Source: Spiribacter vilamensis
Lineage (GTDB): Bacteria > Pseudomonadota > Gammaproteobacteria > Nitrococcales > Nitrococcaceae
NCBI RefSeq assembly: GCF_004217415.1
Contig: NZ_SHLI01000001.1
Span: 1,755,239-1,819,238, forward strand
Length of the DNA stretch: 64,000 nt
Direction: 5' to 3'
The translations under genes and the position numbers were made by a program. Shown piece after piece: positions 40,590-55,465 of this stretch (its first letter is position 1; each line of letters begins with the position of its first letter). The notes under the pieces were generated by a model. That model saw nothing but the letters and a program-made list of their open reading frames with translations. It did not search any database and was not told the origin of the DNA.

Positions 40590-41993
40590 TTATACCCGCA
40601 TCTGTAGATCCCGGATCTTGCGTGTCAGGGTGTTGCGCCCCCAGCCGAGCAGGCGAGCGGCATCCTGGCGTCGGCCGCCGGTGCGCCGCAGCGCCGCTTC
40701 GATCAGGACCCGCTCCAGGCGCCCATGGGCCGCGGCGAGCGCGCCATCACTCTGGCTCTCCGCCTGCTGATCGGCCCAGCGCGCCAGTGCGCTCTCCCAG
40801 TCCGCAGGGCCACTGACGGGGGTGGTGTCATCCACGCCGGCGAGCTCCGGCGGCAGATCCTCGAGCTGTACCGTGCGACCACTGGCCATGACCGTCAGCC
40901 AGCGGCAGGTGTTCTCCAGCTCGCGGACATTACCGGGCCAGGGCAGCGCCTGCAGCCGCCGTTCCACCTCCGGGGCGAGCTGCTTGGGTTCGACATTGAG
41001 CTCGCGGGCGGCGCGGCGCAGGAAGTGATCGGCCAGTGACGGGATGTCCGCCTGGCGCTCGCGCAGGGCGGGGCAGTGGATGCGAATGACATTGAGCCGA
41101 TGGAACAGGTCCTCGCGGAAGCGCCCGTCCGCGACCAGCTGATCCAGGTTCTGATGCGTGGCGGCGATGATGCGTACATCCACCCGCATCGGCGTATGCG
41201 CCCCCACGCGATAGAATTCGCCGTCGGCAAGCACTCGCAACAGCCGGGTCTGCAGCTCGGCCGGCATATCACCGATTTCGTCGAGGAAGAGTGTGCCGCC
41301 GTTGGCCTGCTCGAAGCGGCCGCGCCGAATCTGGTGCGCGCCGGTGAACGCCCCCTTTTCGTGACCGAAGAGCTCGGATTCCATCAGATCGCGCGGGATG
41401 GCCGCCATGTTGAGGGCGATGAACGGGTTCTCCGCCCGTGGGCTGTGGCGGTGCAACGAACCCGCCACCAACTCCTTGCCGGTCCCCGATTCACCGTTGA
41501 TCAGCACGGTGATATTGGAGCGCGACAGGCGACCGATGGCACGGAAAACCTCCTGCATCGCCGGCGCTTCGCCGATGATCTCCGGCATTTCCCCGCCCGG
41601 GTCGACCGCCGGGGCACTGCTGCGAACCACCGCGGCGGCCCGCCGAACCAGATCGATCGCCTCCTCGACATCAAAGGGTTTGGGCAGGTATTCGAACGCC
41701 CCGCCCTCGTAGGCCGACACGGCCGCGTCGAGATCGGAGTGCGCGGTCATAACGATAACGGGCAACTCGGTATCGAACTCGTGGATCCGCTTCATCAGCG
41801 TCAGCCCGTCGAGCCGCGGCATGCGGATATCGGTGATCAGCACATCGGGAGACCCGTCCGCCATCGCCGCCAGTGCCGCCTCGCCGGACTCGAATTCCAC
41901 CGCCTGCAGGCCGTCCCGCTCCAGCGCCTTTTTCAGAACCCAGCGCATCGAGCGGTCGTCGTCGATAATCCATACATTGATTGCGTCAGCCAT
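40590..41993 (-). CDS. ntrC: Nitrogen regulatory response regulator NtrC (sigma-54 activator)
   Basis: 467 residues. Receiver domain with phospho-acceptor Asp55 (LITDIRMP) and Lys105, AAA+ sigma-54 interaction domain with Walker A GESGTGKE (167-174), GAFTGA (214-219) and FLDEIGDMP, and a Fis-type helix-turn-helix at the end ([20 protein letters not shown]). It activates sigma-54 promoters when nitrogen is limiting. The start at 41993 overlaps the ntrB stop (TGATG) with GAGG upstream. A sigma-54-like promoter and NtrC-like site upstream of glnA in this window are obvious targets. Confidence 0.97.
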   Translation of the reverse strand: MADAINVWIIDDDRSMRWVLKKALERDGLQAVEFESGEAALAAMADGSPDVLITDIRMPRLDGLTLMKRIHEFDTELPVIVMTAHSDLDAAVSAYEGGAFEYLPKPFDVEEAIDLVRRAAAVVRSSAPAVDPGGEMPEIIGEAPAMQEVFRAIGRLSRSNITVLINGESGTGKELVAGSLHRHSPRAENPFIALNMAAIPRDLMESELFGHEKGAFTGAHQIRRGRFEQANGGTLFLDEIGDMPAELQTRLLRVLADGEFYRVGAHTPMRVDVRIIAATHQNLDQLVADGRFREDLFHRLNVIRIHCPALRERQADIPSLADHFLRRAARELNVEPKQLAPEVERRLQALPWPGNVRELENTCRWLTVMASGRTVQLEDLPPELAGVDDTTPVSGPADWESALARWADQQAESQSDGALAAAHGRLERVLIEAALRRTGGRRQDAARLLGWGRNTLTRKIRDLQMRV

Positions 41994-43051
41994 CAGGCAT
42001 CCTCCAGCGGTAACCAGACGGTGAAGACCGTGTGCCCGGGCTCGCTGGTGCACTCGATCAACCCGCCATGCTGATTCACCAGGTTCTGGGCAATCGGCAG
42101 GCCAATGCCGCTGCCCTCCGCGCGTCCCGTCACCATCGGGTAGAAAATCTGATCCTGCATCGCCGGGGTAATGCCCGGTCCGTTATCAATCACATCGACC
42201 CGTGCCACCAGCCGGTGCTGACGATCGCCGATCGTGAAACGCCGCTGTGTACGGGTCTGCAGCGTGATTCGCCCGCGGTCACCGACCGCCTGCAGGGCGT
42301 TGCGTACCAGGTTGAGCAGGGCCTGGATCAGCTGATCACTCGCCGCCTCGATGACCGGAATACTCGGATCGTAGTCGCGCTCGATCCTGACCCCCTCGGG
42401 GGCCTCCACCACGGCCAGGCTGCGGACATGCTCGAGGACCTCGTGGAGGTTGGTGGGCGTGTGCTCGATCCGCGAATCGGGCCCGAGCAAGCCATTGACC
42501 AGCGTCCGCAGCCGGTCGGCCTCGCTGATGATGATCCGGGTATACTCGCGCTGGTCATCGTCATCGAGTTCCGACTCCAGCAGCTGTGCCGCCCCGCGCA
42601 GGCCACCCAGCGGGTTCTTGATCTCGTGCGCCAGGCCGCGGATAAGCTCGCGAATCGCCTGGTTCTGCGCGATCAGCCGGTGCTCGCGGGAGATGCGCAG
42701 GTGGCGATCGAGCTGCTCGAACTCGAGCAGCAGCGTTGCCGTCTGCTCCAGGGGCGTGATTGCGCAGTCCACGGTAATGGTGCGATCGAGCCCGAGGGTG
42801 AGGCGCATCTCGCGCTCGGTATAGCCCGCCGCCTGGGCAAAGGCCTGTTCCACCGGTTCCTCGAGAACGGCCAGGGCCGGGACGAGATGCGTGAACCGCT
42901 CACCCAGCGCCTGTCGACTACTGATATGCAGAAGCGATTCCGCCGCTGCGTTCATGCGAACGATCCGCCGCTCGGTATCGATCACCACCACGGCACGGGT
43001 CAGGTTATCGAGGATCTCGCCGGCATCGATTGTCGCCGCACTGGTCATCAT
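41993..43051 (-). CDS. ntrB: Nitrogen regulation sensor kinase NtrB
   Basis: 352 residues. Cytosolic histidine kinase without transmembrane segments: a PAS domain (about 8-115), dimerisation helix with His142 in GLAHEIKNPLGG, and an ATPase domain with N-box LLNLVRNALQA, DNGPGI and GSGIGLPIAQNLVNQHGG. In enterics its kinase/phosphatase balance is set by PII protein; glnB/glnK is not in the window. The second ATG (43048) is equally possible. It lies after the glnA terminator; read-through or its own promoter must express it. Confidence 0.96.
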   Translation of the reverse strand: MMTSAATIDAGEILDNLTRAVVVIDTERRIVRMNAAAESLLHISSRQALGERFTHLVPALAVLEEPVEQAFAQAAGYTEREMRLTLGLDRTITVDCAITPLEQTATLLLEFEQLDRHLRISREHRLIAQNQAIRELIRGLAHEIKNPLGGLRGAAQLLESELDDDDQREYTRIIISEADRLRTLVNGLLGPDSRIEHTPTNLHEVLEHVRSLAVVEAPEGVRIERDYDPSIPVIEAASDQLIQALLNLVRNALQAVGDRGRITLQTRTQRRFTIGDRQHRLVARVDVIDNGPGITPAMQDQIFYPMVTGRAEGSGIGLPIAQNLVNQHGGLIECTSEPGHTVFTVWLPLEDA

Positions 43052-43062
43052 TACCCTCGATT

Positions 43063-43094
43063 AAAGAAAAAGACCCCCGCAGGTGCGGGGGTCT
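43063..43094 (-). terminator. Rho-independent terminator of glnA
   Basis: Ten-base stem AGACCCCCGC / GCGGGGGTCT with a four-base loop (43071-43094), followed on the minus strand by TTTTCTTTAA. Placed between the glnA stop (43125) and ntrB (43051), like the attenuating terminator between glnA and glnL in enteric bacteria. Confidence 0.9.
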
Positions 43095-43124
43095 CTGGTC
43101 GAACATCCTCGCACCGCGAGCGGA

Positions 43125-44540
43125 TCAGACGCTGTAGTAGAGGTTGAACTCGATCGGATGGGTGGTCATCCGCAGCTGCTGAACGTCCTCGCGCTTGATA
43201 TCTATATACCCGTCGATGGCGTCATCGCTGAATACACCCCCCACCTTGAGGAAATCGCGGTCGGCATCGAGGGCGTCCAGCGCCTCCTCCAGCGAGAAGG
43301 CCACCTTGGGAATATCCGCCTCTTCCTCCGGCGGCAGGTCGTAGAGGTCCTTGTCCATGGCATCGCCGGGGTGGATCTTGTTCTGGATGCCGTCGAGACC
43401 GGCCATCAGCATCGCGGCAAAGCACAGGTACGGATTGGCGGTGCTGTCCGGGAAGCGCAGCTCGATGCGCCGGGCCTTGGGGTTGGCCACCCAGGGGATA
43501 CGCACGGAAGCGGACCGGTTACGCGCCGAATAGGCCAGCAGGACCGGCGCCTCGAAACCCGGGACCAGCCGCTTGTAGCTGTTGGTCGACGCGTTGGCGA
43601 AGGCGTTGATCGCCCGGGCATGCTTGATCAGCCCGCCGATGTAGTAGAGCGCCGTCTCCGAGAGACCCCCGTACTGGTCACCGGCAAACAGCATGTCGCC
43701 AGTCTTGCCGATCGACTGATGGACGTGCATGCCGCTGCCGTTGTCACCGACAACCGGCTTGGGCATGAACGTGGCGGTCTTGCCGTAGGCCGCGGCGACG
43801 TTATGTACCACGTACTTCAGCGTCTGCACCTCGTCGGCCTTTTTGACCAGGGTGTTGAAGCCCACCCCGAGTTCGCACTGCCCGGCGGTGGCGACCTCGT
43901 GGTGATGCACCTCGGTGGTCATGCCCAGGTCCGTCAGGCACTCGAGCATCGCCGAGCGCATGTCGTGGAGGCTATCCACCGGCGGGACCGGGAAGTAACC
44001 GCCCTTGACGCCCGGGCGATGGCCCATATTGCCGTCGGGATAGACCTTCTCGGTATTCCAGTCCGCTTCCTCGGAATCGATCTTGTAGAACGAGCCGCTC
44101 ATGTTGGTGCCGTAGCGGACATCGTCGAACACGAAGAACTCGTTTTCGGGGCCGAAGTAGGCGACATCGCCGATCCCGGTCGACTGCAGATAGGCCTCGG
44201 CACGCTGGGCGATGGATCGCGGATCACGGCCGTAACCCTGCATGGTGTTCGGCTCGATGATCTGGCAGACCAGGTTGAGGGTCATGTCGTCGAAGAACGG
44301 ATCGAGCATCGCCGTTTCCGGATCGGGCAGCAGGATCATGTCCGACTCGTTGATGCCCTTCCAGCCATCGATCGATGAGCCGTCGAACATCTTCCCCTCG
44401 GCGAAAAGGTCCGCGTCCACGGCCTGGGCGGGGAGTGTGACGTGCTGCTGTTTGCCCTTGGGGTCGGTGAAACGCAGGTCCACGAAGCGGACCTCGTTGT
44501 CCTTGATCATTGCAAGAACGTCGTCGGCGGTTTGAGCCAT
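43125..44540 (-). CDS. glnA: Glutamine synthetase type I
   Basis: 471 residues (469 in E. coli). It condenses glutamate and ammonia with ATP into glutamine; dodecameric. Marks: [17 protein letters not shown], the ATP-binding [16 protein letters not shown] near residue 262, NRSASVRIP, and adenylylation Tyr400 in DLYDLPPEE, the site used by GlnE. The start at 44540 has GGAGG 7 bases upstream; a longer open frame was rejected because it runs through the sigma-54 promoter. Followed by a terminator, then ntrB, ntrC. Transcription probably depends on NtrC and sigma-54 (see 44585 and 44646). Confidence 0.97.
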   Translation of the reverse strand: MAQTADDVLAMIKDNEVRFVDLRFTDPKGKQQHVTLPAQAVDADLFAEGKMFDGSSIDGWKGINESDMILLPDPETAMLDPFFDDMTLNLVCQIIEPNTMQGYGRDPRSIAQRAEAYLQSTGIGDVAYFGPENEFFVFDDVRYGTNMSGSFYKIDSEEADWNTEKVYPDGNMGHRPGVKGGYFPVPPVDSLHDMRSAMLECLTDLGMTTEVHHHEVATAGQCELGVGFNTLVKKADEVQTLKYVVHNVAAAYGKTATFMPKPVVGDNGSGMHVHQSIGKTGDMLFAGDQYGGLSETALYYIGGLIKHARAINAFANASTNSYKRLVPGFEAPVLLAYSARNRSASVRIPWVANPKARRIELRFPDSTANPYLCFAAMLMAGLDGIQNKIHPGDAMDKDLYDLPPEEEADIPKVAFSLEEALDALDADRDFLKVGGVFSDDAIDGYIDIKREDVQQLRMTTHPIEFNLYYSV

Positions 44541-44584
44541 CGTTTGGCCTCCAGTCATGTCCGTTAAAAAGTCCCCCGGAGTGA

Positions 44585-44600
44585 AGCATTTTCCGTGCCA
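44585..44600 (-). promoter_or_regulatory. Sigma-54 promoter of glnA
   Basis: On the minus strand TGGCACGGAAAATGCT; the sigma-54 consensus is TGGCAC-N5-TTGCW, so there is one mismatch. The -24 GG and -12 GC are exactly spaced. Transcription would start near 44573, giving a leader of about 33 bases. Confidence 0.8.
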
Positions 44601-44645
44601 ATCCATCGGGGCGCACCAAATCGGGCCCCGACTGAACCCATACCA

Positions 44646-44662
44646 GGCATCATCGGGGTGCA
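44646..44662. promoter_or_regulatory. Candidate NtrC-binding site upstream of glnA
   Basis: GGCATCATCGGGGTGCA matches the dyad TGCACC-N5-GGTGCA at 10 of 12 positions. It is centred about 81 bp upstream of the predicted start. It overlaps the exact 12-bp palindrome GGTGCATGCACC at 44657-44668, which offers a further pair of half-sites. Confidence 0.55.
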
Positions 44663-44729
44663 TGCACCATCGTAACGCTTTTACGTGATCAAGCGCACCA
44701 AACCCGTGCGCCAGGCGGCGAAGCGCGGC

Positions 44730-44759
44730 CTGACAGGGGCGCCGTGCGCGGGCTATACT
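44730..44759 (+). promoter_or_regulatory. Sigma-70-type promoter of glyQ
   Basis: CTGACA (44730-44735), an 18-bp spacer and TATACT (44754-44759). Start expected near 44766, 27 bases before the glyQ ATG. It is divergent from the glnA control region. Confidence 0.65.
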
Positions 44760-44792
44760 TCAGGCCTTTCGCCGTTTCGCTGGAGAGCCCCC

Positions 44793-45698
44793 ATGACCTT
44801 TCAAGCGCTGATTCTCGCGCTCCAGAAATACTGGGCCGATCGCGGCTGTGTGCTGATGCAGCCCCTCGACATGGAAGTTGGGGCGGGTACCTTCCACCCC
44901 GCCACCTTCCTGCGCTCGATTGGCCCGGAGCCGTGGCGCGCCGCCTATGTACAGCCATCAAGGCGACCCACCGACGGCCGCTACGGCGAAAACCCCAATC
45001 GACTGCAGCACTATTACCAGTTCCAGGTCGCGTTGAAGCCGTCGCCGGCGGATATCCAGGAGCAGTACCTGGGATCACTCGAGGCCCTGGGTATCGACCC
45101 ACTGGTCCACGACATCCGCTTCGTTGAAGACAACTGGGAGTCGCCCACCCTCGGTGCATGGGGACTGGGCTGGGAAGTCTGGCTGAATGGCATGGAAATC
45201 ACCCAGTTCACCTATTTCCAGCAGGCGGGTGGACTCGACTGCCGACCGGTCATGGGCGAGATTACCTACGGCCTCGAGCGGATCGCCATGTATCTCCAGG
45301 AGGTCGAGAGCGTCTTCGACCTGGTCTGGACCGAGGGCGTTGACGGGCCGGTGACCTATGGCGATGTCTACCTGCAGAACGAGCGGGAGCAGTCCCGGTA
45401 CAACTTCGAGGAGGCCGATGTCGACAGCCTGTTCGGGTGGTTCGATACCTGCGAGCGCGAGGCCCTGCGGCTCGTGGACCAGGGGCTGGCGCTGCCCGCC
45501 TACGAAATGACCATGAAGGCCTCGCACGCCTTCAACCTGCTGGATGCCCGGCACGCCATCTCCGTGACCGAGCGGCAGGGCTATATCCTGCGGGTTCGCA
45601 CCATGGCGCGGGCATCGGCCCGTGCCTACTACGACTCGCGCGAGGCGCTGGGCTTCCCGCTTAACGCCACAACCCCGGCCGCGCGGGGTGCGGCATGA
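44793..45698 (+). CDS. glyQ: Glycyl-tRNA synthetase alpha subunit
   Basis: 301 residues (303 in E. coli). Catalytic class II chain of the tetrameric bacterial GlyRS. Motifs: [52 protein letters not shown] near residue 55 and [11 protein letters not shown] near 160. Start 44793 has GGAGAG before it; the longer open frame upstream spans the promoter and was rejected. It overlaps glyS by ATGA. Confidence 0.97.
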   Translation: MTFQALILALQKYWADRGCVLMQPLDMEVGAGTFHPATFLRSIGPEPWRAAYVQPSRRPTDGRYGENPNRLQHYYQFQVALKPSPADIQEQYLGSLEALGIDPLVHDIRFVEDNWESPTLGAWGLGWEVWLNGMEITQFTYFQQAGGLDCRPVMGEITYGLERIAMYLQEVESVFDLVWTEGVDGPVTYGDVYLQNEREQSRYNFEEADVDSLFGWFDTCEREALRLVDQGLALPAYEMTMKASHAFNLLDARHAISVTERQGYILRVRTMARASARAYYDSREALGFPLNATTPAARGAA

Positions 45699-47785
45699 GT
45701 GACGAAACCGCAACGCTGCTATTCGAACTGGGCATGGAGGAGCTGCCACCCGGCGCCCTGGACGATCTCAGCGACCGTCTTGCCACCGCCATCGCGGGGG
45801 GGCTCGAGCGGGCCGGTGTCGAGCACGCGGCAGTCAGGGCGCTAGGCGCACCGCGTCGCCTCGCCGTCCAGATCGAGGCGGTGGCGCGACGTCAGCCGGA
45901 TCGCGACTTCGAGCGTCGCGGCCCGGCCCGGTCCGTCGCTTTCGATGACAACGGCGCACCAACCCGTGCCGCCGAGGGATTTGCCCGCTCCTGCGGCGTC
46001 ACGGTGGACGATCTGCAGACCCTGGAGACGGACGAAGGTGCATGGCTCGTGCATCGCGGCACCGAGACCGGTCGCGATACCCGCGAGCTGCTGCCCGGCA
46101 TCATCGAGCATGCGCTGAGTCATCTACCGATCCCCAAGCGGATGCGCTGGGGGGATCAGTCCAGTGAGTTCGTGCGACCGGTCCACTGGGTGGTACTCAT
46201 GCTCGATGAGGCGGTGGTGCCGGTGACGGTTTTCGGAGTCAATAGCGGCCATGAGAGCCGCGGGCATCGTTTCCACCACCCGGCGCCGGTGGCACTGAAG
46301 CACGCCGATGACTACACGGCGGCGATGCGTGGTGCGCATGTGCTCGTCGATCGCGCCGAGCGGCGTAATCACATCCTCGAGGGCGTCCGTGCCGAGGGCG
46401 AGGCCATTGGAGGCCATGCGGTTATCGACGCCGAACTGCTCGACGAGGTCAACGCCCTTGTCGAATGGCCAGTCGTCCTGTCGGGGAGTTTTGACGAGGC
46501 GTTCCTGCGGGTACCGCCGGAGGCGCTGATCTCGAGCATGGAGGGCCACCAGCGCTATTTCCCGGTCCGTGATGCCAATGGCCATCTGCTGCCCCGGTTC
46601 ATTACCGTCGCCAACATCGAGAGCCGCGACCCGGCCCGGGTCATTGCCGGTAATGAGCGGGTGATACGGCCCCGGCTGGCCGATGCCGCTTTCTTCTGGG
46701 ACCAGGATCGGGCGCGGACCCTGGAATCGCGCCGATCGGCCCTCGGGCAGGTAGTGTTCCAGAAACAGCTCGGCAGCCTCGCGGACAAGTCGGAGCGCGT
46801 CGCCGACCTGGCCGCGCGCTACGCCGATCGCTTCGAGACCGATGCCGGGCAGGCGCGGCGCGCCGCACAACTGGCGAAGGTCGACCTGGTCACCGAGATG
46901 GTCGACGAATTCCCCGAGCTGCAGGGGATCATGGGCCGCTATTACGCCACCGAGGATGGCGAGGCCCCGGCCGTCGCTGTCGCCCTCGACGAGGTCTATC
47001 AGCCACGATTCGCCGCCGATGCCATTGCCGCGTCGCCGCTCGGCCGGCTATTGGCCGTTGCCGAGCGCGCCGATACGCTCACCGGGATTTTCGCCATCGG
47101 CAAGGCCCCTACCGGTGCCAAGGATCCGTTCGCGCTGCGTCGGGCCGCGGTCGGTCTGCTGCGCAGCCTCATCGAGGGGCAGCATCCGGTCGATCTGACA
47201 GCCCTCCTCCACGATGCCGCGGCAAGGCAGCCGGCCGGGCTCGATGCCGAGGCCCAGGTCAAGCCACTCGTCGAGTTCTGCCTGGAGCGCCTGCGCGGGC
47301 TCTACCACGAGGCGGGCTACGGCGCCGAGCTTTTCGAGGCGGTGCGCTCGGTCCGCCCACTCGATGCCATCGAGCCACTGGACTTCGATCGACGGCTGCG
47401 TGCCTGTCACGATTTTGCCCGGCTACCGGCTGCGGGCAGTCTCGCCGGCGCCAACAAGCGCATTCGCAACATCCTCCGCAAGGCCGACTGCACGCCGCCG
47501 GCGGAAGTGGATGCCGAACGCCTGACGGAGCCGGCGGAACGGGCGCTTTACACGGCCATGGAGGAGCGCGCTCCGGCGGTGGAGGCACTGATTGCGGAGG
47601 GCGCCTACAGCGAAGCCCTTGCACGCCTCGCAGAGCTGCGTGAGCCGGTGGATCGGTTCTTCGACGGGGTCATGGTCATGAGTGATGATCCGGCCGTGCA
47701 GGCGAACCGCCTGGCGCTCCTGCAACGCCTCCAGCACATGTTCCTGGCAATCGCCGATGTATCGGCGCTCCCGGACTCGGGCTGA
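45695..47785 (+). CDS. glyS: Glycyl-tRNA synthetase beta subunit
   Basis: 696 residues (689 in E. coli). Non-catalytic, tRNA-binding chain required for charging. The N-terminus [31 protein letters not shown] near residue 150 and FISVEGHQ-like [12 protein letters not shown] near 285 are standard; the C-terminal DALR-type anticodon-binding region ends the chain ([18 protein letters not shown]). Starts inside the glyQ stop and is followed by gmhB after 3 bp. Confidence 0.97.
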   Translation: MSDETATLLFELGMEELPPGALDDLSDRLATAIAGGLERAGVEHAAVRALGAPRRLAVQIEAVARRQPDRDFERRGPARSVAFDDNGAPTRAAEGFARSCGVTVDDLQTLETDEGAWLVHRGTETGRDTRELLPGIIEHALSHLPIPKRMRWGDQSSEFVRPVHWVVLMLDEAVVPVTVFGVNSGHESRGHRFHHPAPVALKHADDYTAAMRGAHVLVDRAERRNHILEGVRAEGEAIGGHAVIDAELLDEVNALVEWPVVLSGSFDEAFLRVPPEALISSMEGHQRYFPVRDANGHLLPRFITVANIESRDPARVIAGNERVIRPRLADAAFFWDQDRARTLESRRSALGQVVFQKQLGSLADKSERVADLAARYADRFETDAGQARRAAQLAKVDLVTEMVDEFPELQGIMGRYYATEDGEAPAVAVALDEVYQPRFAADAIAASPLGRLLAVAERADTLTGIFAIGKAPTGAKDPFALRRAAVGLLRSLIEGQHPVDLTALLHDAAARQPAGLDAEAQVKPLVEFCLERLRGLYHEAGYGAELFEAVRSVRPLDAIEPLDFDRRLRACHDFARLPAAGSLAGANKRIRNILRKADCTPPAEVDAERLTEPAERALYTAMEERAPAVEALIAEGAYSEALARLAELREPVDRFFDGVMVMSDDPAVQANRLALLQRLQHMFLAIADVSALPDSG

Positions 47786-47788
47786 ATC

Positions 47789-48318
47789 ATGCGCCCCGGC
47801 TGCGTGCTCCTCGACCGGGATGGCGTCATCAACGAAGATGCGGACAGTTATATCCTCAGTGTCGAGGCGTGGCGGCCAATCGCGGGTAGCCTCGAGGCGA
47901 TCGGGCGTCTGACAGCCGCCGGCATTCCGGTCGCAGTCTGTACCAACCAGTCGGCAATCGCCCGGGGCATGCTCTCGAACGAGGGACTTGCAGCCATCCA
48001 TCACCACATGCGCACGGCCGTCGCCGGAATCGGTGGAGCACTGGCGGGGATTTTCTTCTGCCCGCATGGCCCGGAGGCCGGTTGCGGCTGCCGCAAACCG
48101 GCACCGGGCCTGATCAATGAGGCCCTGCGGCAACTCGGCTGCCAGCCCGCGGATGCCATCATGATCGGCGACAGCCGACGGGACATCGATGCGGCGTTGC
48201 GTGCCGGCGTCCCGGCCTGGCTGGTCCGGACCGGAAATGGCCGTCATACCGAATCGCGGCAGTCCGATAATATCCCGGTCTACGACGACCTGGCCGCCGC
48301 CGTGGACGCGCTGCTCGC

Positions 48319-48322
<4 letters not shown>
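47789..48322 (+). CDS. gmhB: D-glycero-D-manno-heptose-1,7-bisphosphate 7-phosphatase
   Basis: 177 residues. HAD-superfamily phosphatase of the LPS-core heptose pathway. Motif I LLDRDGVINEDADSY with the two catalytic Asp, motif II VCTNQSAIARG, the Cys/His zinc site CPHGPEAGCGCRKP (about 92-105), and motif IV MIGDSRRDIDAA. Other heptose genes (gmhA, hldE) are not in the window. glyS-gmhB-plsC is a common order in gammaproteobacteria. It overlaps plsC by ATGA. Confidence 0.94.
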
Positions 48323-52635
<4,313 letters not shown>

Positions 52636-52637
52636 CC

Positions 52638-53738
52638 CTAGAGGCGCATCGGCATGACGACGTAGCGGGCGTCGCGCATCGTCTCGCCCAGGATCAATGC
52701 GCTGCTGTTGGCATCGCGGACATGTAGCTGAACCGTTTTCTCATCGATCGCCGCCAGCGCATCGAGCATGTAGCTGGCGTTAAAACCGATCTCCATCGCC
52801 TCGCCGTTGTAGGTTGCCGGTACCTGCTCCTCGGCCTCTTCCTGCTCGGGATTGTTCGACTGGATTCGCAGCTGATCGGCCTCGAACCCGAAACGCACGC
52901 CCCGATACTTTTCATTCGCGAGGATGGAGGCCCGTACAAGCGCCTTGCGCAGAGTTTCCCGATCAACGACCGCAAAACTGCCCTCTTCTTCGGGAATAAC
53001 CCGCTGATAATCCGGGAAACGTCCATCAATCAGCTTCGACGTAAACCGGATCCCGGCCAAAGTGACCTGCACATGCCCTGCCCCCAGGTCGATCTCGACG
53101 GGCTCGTTGTCATCATCGAGTAGTCGCAGCATCTCCTGGACACCCTTGCGGGGAACGATCACCTGTGCGTCTTCGCCCAGTTCATCGCTGGATGATACCG
53201 CGGATAACGCAAGCCGATGCCCATCCGTTGCCACCGCCCGCAGATGCTGACCTCCAAGCTCGATCAGCAGACCATTGAGGTAGTAGCGGACATCCTGCAG
53301 CGCCATCGCGAAATGGGTTTTCTCGATTAGCCACCGGAGCTGCGACTGCGGCAGCGCGAAGCGATGCGAGGGCTGGATGTCGTCCGCGGTCGGGAAATCA
53401 TCGGCCGGTAATGTCGCGAGGGAGAATCGGCTCGGGCCTGCCTTGACGACAATTCGATCCTGTTCCTGCCTGAGATGCAGTGTCGCGTCGTCCGGCAGAT
53501 TGCGGACGATGTCCATCAACTTGCGTGCCGGCACGGTTATCTGCCCCGGTTCCCCACCTTCGAGCGTCGATTCGGTTTTCAACTCTACTTCAAGATCAGT
53601 GGCTGTCAGGCAGAGTCGATCCTCGGTTTTCTCGATCAGCACGTTGGCGAGGATCGGTAGTGTCTGTCGTCGCTCGACAACACCGATGATCGATTGCAGC
53701 GGTCGGAGGAGGGTTTCCCGTTCAGTCTGGAATTCCAT
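52638..53738 (-). CDS. dnaN: DNA polymerase III beta subunit (sliding clamp)
   Basis: 366 residues (366 in E. coli). Dimeric processivity clamp of replication. Typical segments: LPILANVLIEKTEDRLCLTATDLE near the N-terminus (quoted as LPILANVLIEK and LCLTATDLE), ATDGHRLAL near residue 173, and the C-terminal YVVMPMRL that forms part of the partner-binding pocket. It lies between dnaA and recF in the standard order. The 215-bp gap to dnaA is the candidate origin. Confidence 0.98.
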   Translation of the reverse strand: MEFQTERETLLRPLQSIIGVVERRQTLPILANVLIEKTEDRLCLTATDLEVELKTESTLEGGEPGQITVPARKLMDIVRNLPDDATLHLRQEQDRIVVKAGPSRFSLATLPADDFPTADDIQPSHRFALPQSQLRWLIEKTHFAMALQDVRYYLNGLLIELGGQHLRAVATDGHRLALSAVSSSDELGEDAQVIVPRKGVQEMLRLLDDDNEPVEIDLGAGHVQVTLAGIRFTSKLIDGRFPDYQRVIPEEEGSFAVVDRETLRKALVRASILANEKYRGVRFGFEADQLRIQSNNPEQEEAEEQVPATYNGEAMEIGFNASYMLDALAAIDEKTVQLHVRDANSSALILGETMRDARYVVMPMRL

Positions 53739-53953
53739 GGTCTGTCTCGTTCTTCTCTTATTACAAGAGTGTGTATTAAAGATTGTTGTAGTGACAAGGA
53801 ACGCGCCAATCGCTGGATAAGCGGATTAGGTCGCTGATTTTAAACCGTTTCTTTTGCCTAACATCCTGTTTATGAATGCTGCTGGAGCGGGGATGACTGT
53901 TGGATAACCTGTGGACGGAATCCGGTCTTATTTTTGCACACAGGTTATCCACA
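53739..53953. other. Candidate replication origin (oriC) between dnaN and dnaA
   Basis: This gap has much more A+T than the rest, for example 53750-53795 and 53835-53875. It holds one perfect DnaA box, TTATCCACA at 53945-53953, and weaker ones in the opposite orientation: GTTGGATAA (53899-53907) and GCTGGATAA (53812-53820), each 7 of 9, and TGTGGACGG (53910-53918), 6 of 9. Genes on both sides point away from the region. Pseudomonas uses the dnaA-rpmH gap instead; here that gap has only one 7/9 box (TTATCGACC, 55431-55439). The region must also contain the dnaN promoter. Confidence 0.6.
53945..53953 (+). promoter_or_regulatory. Consensus DnaA box
   Basis: TTATCCACA, a 9 of 9 match, immediately after the dnaA stop codon. 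Confidence 0.8.
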
Positions 53954-55294
53954 TCATGATGACAAGGTTCTCGACAGGTTGTGATAGTCCTCATCGAACC
54001 GGGCATCCGACTCTCTGAGCTCCTGGACCTTGCGACAGGCATGCAACACCGTGGTGTGATCCCGGCCTCCGAAAGCATCACCGATTTCCGGCAGGCTGTG
54101 ACTCGTCAGTTCTTTTGCAAGCGCCATCGCCATCTGTCTCGGCCGGGCGATGGATCGACTCCGCCGCTTGGAGAGCAGATCGGAGACACGGACCTTGTAG
54201 TACTCGGCGACGGTCTTCTGGATGTTCTCGGTGGTAACGAGCTTGTCCTGTAGCGCGAGCAGGTCCCGCAGGGCCGATTTCGCGAAGTCGACGGTGATTG
54301 CCGATCCCGTGAAATGGGCGTTCGCCGTCACCCGACGCAGCGCGCCCTCCAACTCGCGGATATTCGAACGGATACGCTTGGCGATGAAGAATGCGACTTC
54401 GGGCGGCATGTCGATGCCGGCCTGATCCGCTTTGCTGAGCAGGATCGCGACCCGGGTCTCGAGCTCGGGTGGGTCGATGGCAATGGTCAGCCCCCAGCCG
54501 AAACGCGATTTCAGCCGCTCCTCGAGACCGTTGATCTCCTTGGGGTAGCGGTCGCAGCTCATGACGACCTGCTGGTGCCCCTCGAGAAGCGCATTGAAGG
54601 TATGGAAGAACTCCTCCTGGGAGCGCTCCTTGCCGGCAAAGAACTGGATATCGTCGATGAGTAGTGCATCCACGCCCCGGTAGTGGCGCTTGAACTCGTT
54701 GATCGCGTTGTGCTGCAGCGCCTTGATCATGTCTGCGACGAAGCGCTCGGAGTGGAGATACAAGACCCGGGCATCCGGGCGAGCGCTTACCAGCGCGTTG
54801 CCGATAGCGTGCATCAGGTGCGTTTTACCGAGGCCGACGCCGCCGTAGATAAATAACGGGTTATAGGCCTGTCCCGGGTTATCGACCACCTGTAGGCTCG
54901 CGGCGCGGGCGAGCTGGTTCGATTTGCCCTCGACGAACGTATCGAAGGTGAAATCGCGGTTGAGATTGGCGTTGTGCGGCGTTGATGCCGGCGCGCTGGT
55001 CCGGGCCCGCGATTCGCGCTCTTCCGATGCCGCGGCCCGGGGGGCGGATGGCTGGACGCCGATCTCCATGATCAACTGCGGCGGCGCATCCGGGAACTGG
55101 CTTGCCAGCAGCTCCTCGATGCGGGGTGAGAAATGCTCTTTCACCCAGTCGAGGACGAATCGGTTGGGGGCGAACAGTCGCAACTGGTTGCCCTGCTCCT
55201 CGGCCTGGAGGGGGCGGATCCAGGTGTTCAGCTGCTGATCGGGGAGTTCTTTCTCCAGCCGTTGCAGGCAGACCTTCCAGAGTGATTCGGACAA
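53954..55294 (-). CDS. dnaA: Chromosomal replication initiator protein DnaA
   Basis: 446 residues from a TTG codon. Domain I (1-80) begins [15 protein letters not shown], a short domain II linker rich in Ala/Ser follows (80-112), then the AAA+ domain III with Walker A GGVGLGKT (151-158) and Walker B LLIDDIQ (about 211-217), and domain IV with [14 protein letters not shown] and [12 protein letters not shown], the DnaA-box-binding signature. No ATG or GTG gives a better start; GAGGAAG seven bases before the TTG supports it. It opens dnaA-dnaN-recF-(gyrB). A slow TTG start may limit DnaA levels. Confidence 0.97.
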   Translation of the reverse strand: MSESLWKVCLQRLEKELPDQQLNTWIRPLQAEEQGNQLRLFAPNRFVLDWVKEHFSPRIEELLASQFPDAPPQLIMEIGVQPSAPRAAASEERESRARTSAPASTPHNANLNRDFTFDTFVEGKSNQLARAASLQVVDNPGQAYNPLFIYGGVGLGKTHLMHAIGNALVSARPDARVLYLHSERFVADMIKALQHNAINEFKRHYRGVDALLIDDIQFFAGKERSQEEFFHTFNALLEGHQQVVMSCDRYPKEINGLEERLKSRFGWGLTIAIDPPELETRVAILLSKADQAGIDMPPEVAFFIAKRIRSNIRELEGALRRVTANAHFTGSAITVDFAKSALRDLLALQDKLVTTENIQKTVAEYYKVRVSDLLSKRRSRSIARPRQMAMALAKELTSHSLPEIGDAFGGRDHTTVLHACRKVQELRESDARFDEDYHNLSRTLSS

Positions 55295-55301
55295 GAATGG
55301 G

Positions 55302-55308
55302 CTTCCTC
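55302..55308 (-). promoter_or_regulatory. Ribosome binding site deciding the TTG start of dnaA
   Basis: GAGGAAG on the minus strand, seven bases before the TTG at 55294-55292. Confidence 0.65.
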
Positions 55309-55390
55309 AAGATCGTGGACAGACGGCGTCGAGTCTATCGTCTGGCCTGTTCGTGTACCAGCGAGACCCGACCGGACCGGAATGGCATAA

Positions 55391-55420
55391 TTGACACCGG
55401 GCAGATCGCCGCAGTACCTT
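55391..55420 (+). promoter_or_regulatory. Promoter candidate of rpmH
   Basis: Perfect TTGACA (55391-55396), 18-bp spacer and a weak -10 TACCTT (55415-55420). Start near 55427, about 39 bases before rpmH. A CATAAT just upstream overlaps the -35 and could be an alternative -10. Confidence 0.4.
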
Positions 55421-55465
55421 TTGCGGCTGTTTATCGACCAACCATTCAAATAAGGCGGCACCGTC

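Noticed and set aside
41076-42074. Plus-strand open frames opposite ntrC and ntrB
   Set aside because: No recognisable domain; the minus-strand genes carry all expected two-component motifs.
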